From assembly GCA_035761805.1 (NCBI GenBank), contig DASTQL010000129.1:1-18967 (forward strand): DNA of 18,967 bases, in the 5' to 3' direction. Positions 14,281 through 18,967 of the stretch are shown here, piece after piece. Position numbers and translations under genes: made by a program. This DNA comes from DASTQL01 sp035761805. Lineage in GTDB: Bacteria; Actinomycetota; Actinomycetes; Jiangellales; Jiangellaceae. The notes beneath the pieces were generated by a model. The model saw only the letters and a list, made by a program, of their open reading frames with translations. It did not search any database and was not told where the DNA came from. How positions within the stretch are numbered: the stretch's first letter is position 1; each line of letters begins with the position of its first letter.

Positions 14281-15198
14281 GTGACCGCTCCCACCCATGC
14301 CACTACGCCGGGACCGGCCGGCCCCGGTGGTGCAGTCCAGCCCGCGGCGCCCCCGTCGGCCGCCGCGCGCCGGGGCCGACCCGAGGGCCGGGATCGCGCC
14401 TGGGTCTACGTGGCCCTCACCGTCGGTCTGGTGCTCCTGGTCGGGCCCTTCGTCTGGATGCTCCTCGGCTCCGTCAAGACCGACGCGGAGCTCCGCCAGG
14501 TCCCGCCCACGTGGCTGCCCGAGCAGGCCAGCCTCGACAACTACCGCGTGCTGTTCGAACGGCTCGACTTCGCGACGTACTTCACCAACAGCGTCGTCGT
14601 CGCGGCCACCGTCACGGTCGGCAACCTGGTGTTCTGCTCGATGCTCGGCTACGCGTTGACGAAGCTGGACTTCCCCGGCCGCAGGGCGCTGTTCGTGCTC
14701 GTGCTCGGGATGCTCATGGTCCCCGGCATGGTCATCTTCGTCCCGCTGTTCGTCATCGTCAGCAACATGGGGCTGACGAACACCTACCCGGGCCTGATCC
14801 TGCCGTACCTGGCCGGCCCGTTCGGGGTCTTCCTGATGCGCCAGTTCATCTCCGGCATCCCCGACGAGCTGATCGACGCGGCCAGGGTCGACGGTGCCGG
14901 CGAGTGGCGGATCTTCAGCCGGGTGGTGATGCCGCTCTGCGGACCCGCCCTCGCGACCCTGGCGATCCTGACCTTCCTGGCCTCGTGGAACAACTTCCTC
15001 TGGCCGCTCGTCGTGGCGCAGACCGAGGACATGTACACGCTGCCCGTCGCCCTCGCGCTCTACGCCGTCGGCCAGAACGCCACCCGGTACGGCCTGCTGA
15101 TGGCCGGATCGGTCGTCGTCGTCCTTCCGATCATCGCCCTCTTCCTGCTGCTGCAGCGCTACTTCGTCCGCGGCATCACGATGACCGGCATCAAGTAG
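14281..15198 (+). CDS. ABC sugar transporter permease 2 (MalG-type)
   Basis: 305 residues. A Pro/Ala-rich cytoplasmic N-terminus (1-38) precedes about six membrane segments, the first at 41-63. FVWMLLGSVKTDAEL is the typical MalG-side signature. The EAA loop is ELIDAARVDGAGEW followed by VVMPLCGP (about 196-222). The C-terminus QRYFVRGITMTGIK is the standard ending of this permease group. It pairs with permease 1 to form the channel. The GTG at 14281 has GAGGGGG 5 nt upstream and lies 10 nt after the previous stop. Confidence 0.93.
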   Translation: MTAPTHATTPGPAGPGGAVQPAAPPSAAARRGRPEGRDRAWVYVALTVGLVLLVGPFVWMLLGSVKTDAELRQVPPTWLPEQASLDNYRVLFERLDFATYFTNSVVVAATVTVGNLVFCSMLGYALTKLDFPGRRALFVLVLGMLMVPGMVIFVPLFVIVSNMGLTNTYPGLILPYLAGPFGVFLMRQFISGIPDELIDAARVDGAGEWRIFSRVVMPLCGPALATLAILTFLASWNNFLWPLVVAQTEDMYTLPVALALYAVGQNATRYGLLMAGSVVVVLPIIALFLLLQRYFVRGITMTGIK

Positions 15199-15215
15199 CC
15201 CAGGAGGCACACCCC

Positions 15216-16784
15216 ATGACACTGCACCGCTTCATCGCCGGCGCGGCCGCTGCTGCGGTCCTGGCCGCCACCGGCTCGGTGGCCACCGTGGCGGCGGGCC
15301 AGCCAGGCCCACCGGTGCGCGTCTCCGACCGCGAGACGCTGGAGACCTACGCCGCCGACACGTGGCTGTCGTTCACCGCCATGGTGTACGAAGAGACCGG
15401 CCTGCCCGACGACAACATCGAGGGCGGCCTCGACCCCGAGACCCGCGGCGGCTACACGAGCCCGACGAACATCGGGGCGTACCTGTGGTCCACCGTCGTC
15501 GCCCGCGACCTCCGGCTGATCTCCCGTACCGAGGCGTACGAACGGATGGCGCAGACCCTCGAGACGATCTCCCGACTCGACCGGCACGACGACAGCGGCA
15601 TGTTCTACAACTGGTACGACCCGCTGACGCTGGACGTGCTGCGGATCTGGCCGGAGGACGGCAACACCGTCTACCCCTTCCTCTCCAGCGTCGACAACGG
15701 CTGGATGGCGGCGGCCCTCATGGTCGTGCGCAACGCGGAGCCGAGGCTGCGCGGGGAGGCGGAGGCGGCGCTGGCGCCGATGGACTTCGGCTTCTACTAC
15801 GACCCGGCCGCCAAGGCGGACGTGGGGCTGATCCGGGGCGGCTTCTGGGACGAGCCGCCGCCGGGCTGCTCGATCACCGACAACTACCGGGACCGCGGAC
15901 CGGACGTCTACTACACCTGTCACCACTACGGCGCCTTCAACTCCGAACCGCGCATCGCCTCGTACATCGGCATCGCCCTCGGCCAGATCCCGCCCGAGCA
16001 CTACTTCGGCCCGTGGCGGACCTTCCCTGCGGACACCTGCGACTGGTCGTGGAGCGAGCAGGGCGGCATCGGTGAGTGGCGGGAGTACCTCGGCGTCGAC
16101 GTCTGGGAAGGCGCATACGCGTACCGCGGCTTCCACGTCGTGCCGACCTGGGGCGGTTCGATGTTCGAGGCGCTCATGCCCGACCTGTTCGTTCCAGAGG
16201 CGCAGTGGGGTGCTCGGTCCTGGGGCGTCAACCACCCGCTCTTCGTCCAGGGCCAGATCGAGCACGGTCTGGTCGAGGCCGGCTACGGCTACTGGGGCTT
16301 CTCGCCGTCCAGCGATCCCGCGGGTGGCTACCGCGAGTACGGCGTGGACCTCATGGGCATGGACGAGCCGGGCTACACCAGCGACCAGGAGCGCACGAAC
16401 GTCGACATCGGCTACTACACCGTCGACGGCGTCGAGTGCCGGCCCCCGCAGTCAGTCCCCGAGGAGTACGGCGACGGCGTGGTCACGCCGCACGCGGTCT
16501 TCCTCGCCCTGCCCTACGCGCCGCGGGAGGCGCTGGACAACCTCGCAAACCTGCGGCGGGACCTCGGCGCCTACGGTCCCGGCGGGTTCTACGACGCCGT
16601 GGCCGTTGTGAGCGGTGAGGTCGCCGAGCGGTACCTCTCGCTCGACCAGGGGATGATCATGGCGGCGCTCGGCAACATGCTGCACAACGACTCGCTCAAG
16701 CGGTACTTCGTCCGCGGCGAGGTCTCCCAGGTGTTGCGTCCGGTCATGGCCATGGAGGAGTTCGTGGCCGGGCCTGCGGACTGA
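15216..16784 (+). CDS. Secreted glycoamylase-like / DUF3131-type (GH144-related) protein
   Basis: 522 residues with a signal peptide (hydrophobic 6-27, likely cleaved near 27-28), so exported. There is no lipobox. The body looks like the (alpha/alpha)6-barrel family that includes DUF3131, the PF10091 glycoamylase domain and GH144 endo-beta-1,2-glucanases. Supporting blocks are TSPTNIGAYL (81-90), MFYNWYD (129-135), SVDNGWMAAAL (158-168), HHYGAFNSEPRIASY (236-250), WGGSMFEALMP (312-322), VVTPHAVFLAL (422-432), and GFYDAV plus YLSLDQGM (457-480). Acidic residues in these blocks (for example Asp135, Asp160, Glu244, Glu318) are catalytic candidates, but the residues cannot be assigned from sequence alone. 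An AGGAGG lies 8 nt before the ATG. Encoded between an importer and a cytoplasmic glycosidase, it probably degrades a polysaccharide into importable oligosaccharides. The substrate is not established. Confidence 0.75.
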   Translation: MTLHRFIAGAAAAAVLAATGSVATVAAGQPGPPVRVSDRETLETYAADTWLSFTAMVYEETGLPDDNIEGGLDPETRGGYTSPTNIGAYLWSTVVARDLRLISRTEAYERMAQTLETISRLDRHDDSGMFYNWYDPLTLDVLRIWPEDGNTVYPFLSSVDNGWMAAALMVVRNAEPRLRGEAEAALAPMDFGFYYDPAAKADVGLIRGGFWDEPPPGCSITDNYRDRGPDVYYTCHHYGAFNSEPRIASYIGIALGQIPPEHYFGPWRTFPADTCDWSWSEQGGIGEWREYLGVDVWEGAYAYRGFHVVPTWGGSMFEALMPDLFVPEAQWGARSWGVNHPLFVQGQIEHGLVEAGYGYWGFSPSSDPAGGYREYGVDLMGMDEPGYTSDQERTNVDIGYYTVDGVECRPPQSVPEEYGDGVVTPHAVFLALPYAPREALDNLANLRRDLGAYGPGGFYDAVAVVSGEVAERYLSLDQGMIMAALGNMLHNDSLKRYFVRGEVSQVLRPVMAMEEFVAGPAD

Positions 16785-16789
16785 CGGCC

Positions 16790-18649
16790 GTGGACACCCC
16801 CGCGACCCGCGACGCCGAAGCCGCGCGTGCGGACTGGCAGGAGCGGAGCGCCCGACGCCGGGCGGAGCGGGGACGCGCGCCATCGCTGGACCCGCCAGGT
16901 GGACTCCGCGCCACCGCCGGCGTCGCCCAGGTGACGCTGGACTGGGAGCCGGTGGAGGGGGCGGCCGGCTACCTGGTTCACCGCGCTTCCGCACCCGACG
17001 GCGCGTGGGAGCCCGTGGACTTCGGTGGGAACGACGTGCTCGCCGTACCGCACCCGCCGTTCACCGACACCACGGGTTCCCCCGGTGACCCGGCCTGGTA
17101 CGCCGTCGCCTCGGTCAGCGAGGTGTCGGTGGTGGGACCCCGCTCGGAGGCAGTTCCGGCCACGCCCGAGCCGTCCGGCGAGGACCCGCCCGGGGTCACG
17201 GCGGTCGTCCGGGCCGACGACGTCGTCGGCCCGGTGGACCGGCCATGGCGGCCCATGGTGGGGTCCGAGCACCTGTCCCACGTCCTCGAACCTGCGACGA
17301 CCGGGGGCCGCCCGATCGGGGCCGAGCTGGCCGACGCCCTGCGCACCTGCCACGAGGAGCTGGGGGTCGAGTCCGTGCGGGCCCACGGCATCCTCTGCGA
17401 CGACCTCGGGGTCTACCGCGAGGTGGGCGGCCGACCGGTGCACGACTTCTCCGGGGTGGACCGCGTCTACGACGCCGTCCTCGACACGGGGCTACGCCCG
17501 GTGGTCGAGCTGTCCTTCATGCCGCGCGACCTGGCCGCCGACCCGACGAAGACGGTCTTCGCCTACGAGGCCGTCGTGTCGCCCCCACGGGACTGGGACC
17601 GCTGGGGTGACCTCGTACGTGCGCTGGCGGACCACCTCGTCCGGCGCTACGGGCTCGACGAGGTGCGGGAGCACTGGTCCTTCGAGGTGTGGAACGAGGC
17701 CAACCTCGAGGCGTTCTGGTCCGGGACCACGGAGGAGTACCTCCGGCTGTACGAGGTCTCCGCGCGGGCGGTCAAGGACGTCGATCGCCGGCTCCGCGTC
17801 GGTGGCCCCTCGTCAGCGGCCGCCGGCTGGGTGGGCGAGCTGCTGACCTACGCGGACGAGTCCGGTGCACCCGTCGACTTCGTCTCCACGCACACCTACG
17901 GCTGCCCGCCGCTGGACCTCCGGCCGGTCCTCGCCCGTCACGGACGGGACGGGGTGCCGCTGTGGTGGACGGAGTGGGGGGCGACGCCCACCCACTTCAA
18001 CCGGGTGGGCGACGAGGCCTTCGCTGCCGCGTTCCTGCTCCGGGGCATGCGCTCCGCGGCGGGCCGGCTCGAAGCCTTGTCCCACTGGGTGGCCTCGGAC
18101 CACTTCGAGGAGCTGGGTCGGCCGTCGGCGCTGCTGCACGGCGGCTTCGGTCTGCTGTTCGTCGGGAACCTCAGCAAGCCGCGCTTCCGTGCCCTTCAGC
18201 TGCTCGAGCGGCTCGGCGACCGTGAGCTCGCCGTGCGGCTCGACGGGGACGGGGCCCGGGGCATGGTCGAGGCCTGGGCGGCCTCCGACGGTGCGGGCGG
18301 GGTCGACATCGTCGTCTGGAACGGGACCCTGGACCAGTCCAAGGCCGGCGGTGCCGCCGATCTGGACCGGTCGTTGACGCTCGTCGTCGAAGGGCTCCCC
18401 GAGGACGCCTACAGGCTGTCCGTGGCCCGCGTGGACGCGCACCACTCCAACGTGGCGGCCGTCTGGCGGGCCGTGGGCGGGGGGGCGGACTGGCCGGACG
18501 AGGCCCAGTGGGCGGTGTTGCGCGACGCCGACGTGCTGGCCGAGCAGGACTGCGGTGTGGTCGAGGTGGCGCACGGCGAGGTGACCGTGGAGCTGGACCT
18601 GCCGATGCCCGGCATCGTCCACGTCGGCGTGCGTCCGGCCGGCGACTGA
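16790..18649 (+). CDS. GH39-type glycosidase with N-terminal FnIII-like domain
   Basis: 619 residues, no signal peptide, so probably cytoplasmic. Residues about 34-126 look like a fibronectin type III domain (PPGGLRATAG, then VTLDWEPVEGAAGYLVHR, then PAWYAVASVS). The catalytic TIM barrel spans about 150-490. EVWNEANLEAFW carries the probable acid/base Glu303, and LWWTEWGA the nucleophile Glu395, both as in GH39 (clan GH-A retaining enzymes). The last about 120 residues form a beta-rich C-terminal domain, as in XynB-type enzymes. GH39 includes beta-xylosidases, alpha-L-iduronidases and arabinofuranosidase-type enzymes, so the family does not decide the sugar. The gene starts 5 nt after the previous stop with no strong ribosome binding site, which suggests coupled translation. 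It probably splits the oligosaccharides brought in by the importer. Confidence 0.85.
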   Translation: MDTPATRDAEAARADWQERSARRRAERGRAPSLDPPGGLRATAGVAQVTLDWEPVEGAAGYLVHRASAPDGAWEPVDFGGNDVLAVPHPPFTDTTGSPGDPAWYAVASVSEVSVVGPRSEAVPATPEPSGEDPPGVTAVVRADDVVGPVDRPWRPMVGSEHLSHVLEPATTGGRPIGAELADALRTCHEELGVESVRAHGILCDDLGVYREVGGRPVHDFSGVDRVYDAVLDTGLRPVVELSFMPRDLAADPTKTVFAYEAVVSPPRDWDRWGDLVRALADHLVRRYGLDEVREHWSFEVWNEANLEAFWSGTTEEYLRLYEVSARAVKDVDRRLRVGGPSSAAAGWVGELLTYADESGAPVDFVSTHTYGCPPLDLRPVLARHGRDGVPLWWTEWGATPTHFNRVGDEAFAAAFLLRGMRSAAGRLEALSHWVASDHFEELGRPSALLHGGFGLLFVGNLSKPRFRALQLLERLGDRELAVRLDGDGARGMVEAWAASDGAGGVDIVVWNGTLDQSKAGGAADLDRSLTLVVEGLPEDAYRLSVARVDAHHSNVAAVWRAVGGGADWPDEAQWAVLRDADVLAEQDCGVVEVAHGEVTVELDLPMPGIVHVGVRPAGD

Positions 18650-18651
18650 CC

Positions 18652-18967
18652 TCACGCCACGAAGGCGTCGCCGCCCGCCACACCGGGGGTCCCGGCGACC
18701 CCGTCACCGCTGACCGCCGCCCAGGCGGCCCGCAGCCGCTCGACGGCGTCGGTGAGCGTCTCGGGCCCCAGGGAGTACGGGAGGCGCAGCCGGCGCTCGA
18801 AGGCCCCGTCGACGCCGAAGCGCGGCCCGGCCGCCAGCCGAAGGCTGTGACCGCCGGCCGCGCCGGCCAGGGCGCTGCTGCGGGGCGCCCCGAGGTCGCA
18901 CCACAGCACGAGCCCGCCGTCCGGCCGGCGGGCGTGCCACGCCGGGAGCCGGTCCCGCAGCAGCGCG
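18652..18967 (-). CDS. MocR-type regulator/aminotransferase, C-terminal part
   Basis: The last 104 residues are visible; the start is beyond the window. The segments GGLVLWCDLGAPRSSALA, RLAAGPRFGVDGAFERRLRLPYSL and LTDAVERLRAAW match the end of the fold-type-I aminotransferase domain in MocR-type GntR-family regulators (YczR group). Such proteins join an N-terminal GntR winged helix to a PLP-binding domain and often control the gene beside them. The helix-turn-helix and PLP lysine are out of view, so a plain class I/II aminotransferase is possible. Its stop is 2 nt from the stop of the GH39 gene (convergent), with no room for a separate terminator. Confidence 0.75.
   Translation of the reverse strand, partial: ALLRDRLPAWHARRPDGGLVLWCDLGAPRSSALAGAAGGHSLRLAAGPRFGVDGAFERRLRLPYSLGPETLTDAVERLRAAWAAVSGDGVAGTPGVAGGDAFVA

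Noticed and set aside
12765..14303. 512-codon open frame antisense to binding protein 2 and permease 1
   Set aside because: His/Glu/Arg-rich translation without any family motif, opposite two well-recognised transporter genes.

Overview
This is an 18,967-bp window of very GC-rich chromosomal DNA from an actinobacterium. Signs are the strong G/C bias at codon third positions, frequent GTG starts, several genes that look leaderless, sugar ABC importers encoded without their own ATPase, and an SGNH-hydrolase gene beside cbs (as around Rv1075c-Rv1077 in mycobacteria). The genus cannot be fixed from this; the Geodermatophilaceae or Nocardioides-type groups are a guess. I saw no tRNA, rRNA, CRISPR array, insertion sequence or phage gene.

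Left part (1-5826): a 3'-truncated SGNH/GDSL hydrolase (-) diverges from cystathionine beta-synthase (+) across only 44 bp. A winged-helix HTH_42 (YcaQ/AlkZ-type) protein follows. Next comes a dienelactone-hydrolase-family enzyme (-), divergent from a VOC-domain protein that is translationally coupled to an ECF sigma factor with a C-terminal SnoaL-like domain (SigG type). A perfect 22-bp inverted repeat lies in that divergent region.

Middle part (5827-10018): an alpha-glucoside module. A lipoprotein substrate-binding protein of the AglE type and a cytoplasmic GH13 alpha-glucosidase overlap by 4 nt on the - strand. They diverge from a LacI-family repressor. Two related palindromes with an AGCGCT core lie in the divergent region. 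The two permeases normally found with such a pair are absent.

Between the sugar modules sits msrA (-). It is divergent from the next operon.

Right part (11030-18649): a tightly packed six-gene + strand operon: LacI regulator, lipoprotein binding protein, two ABC permeases, a secreted glycoamylase-like (DUF3131/GH144-related) protein, and a leaderless-secretion (cytoplasmic) GH39-type glycosidase with an N-terminal FnIII-like domain. Gaps range from a 1-nt overlap to 17 nt. The layout implies that a polysaccharide is cut outside the cell, its oligosaccharides are imported using an ATPase encoded elsewhere, and they are then hydrolysed in the cytoplasm. The substrate is unknown; a beta-1,2-glucan is one candidate. 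A 5'-truncated MocR-type aminotransferase-domain protein (-) closes the window.

The most notable findings are the carbohydrate operon of uncertain substrate, the permease-less AglE-AglA pair next to it, the LacI operators with two different half-sites, and four SD-less genes with a TANNNT box exactly 6-7 nt before a GTG start.
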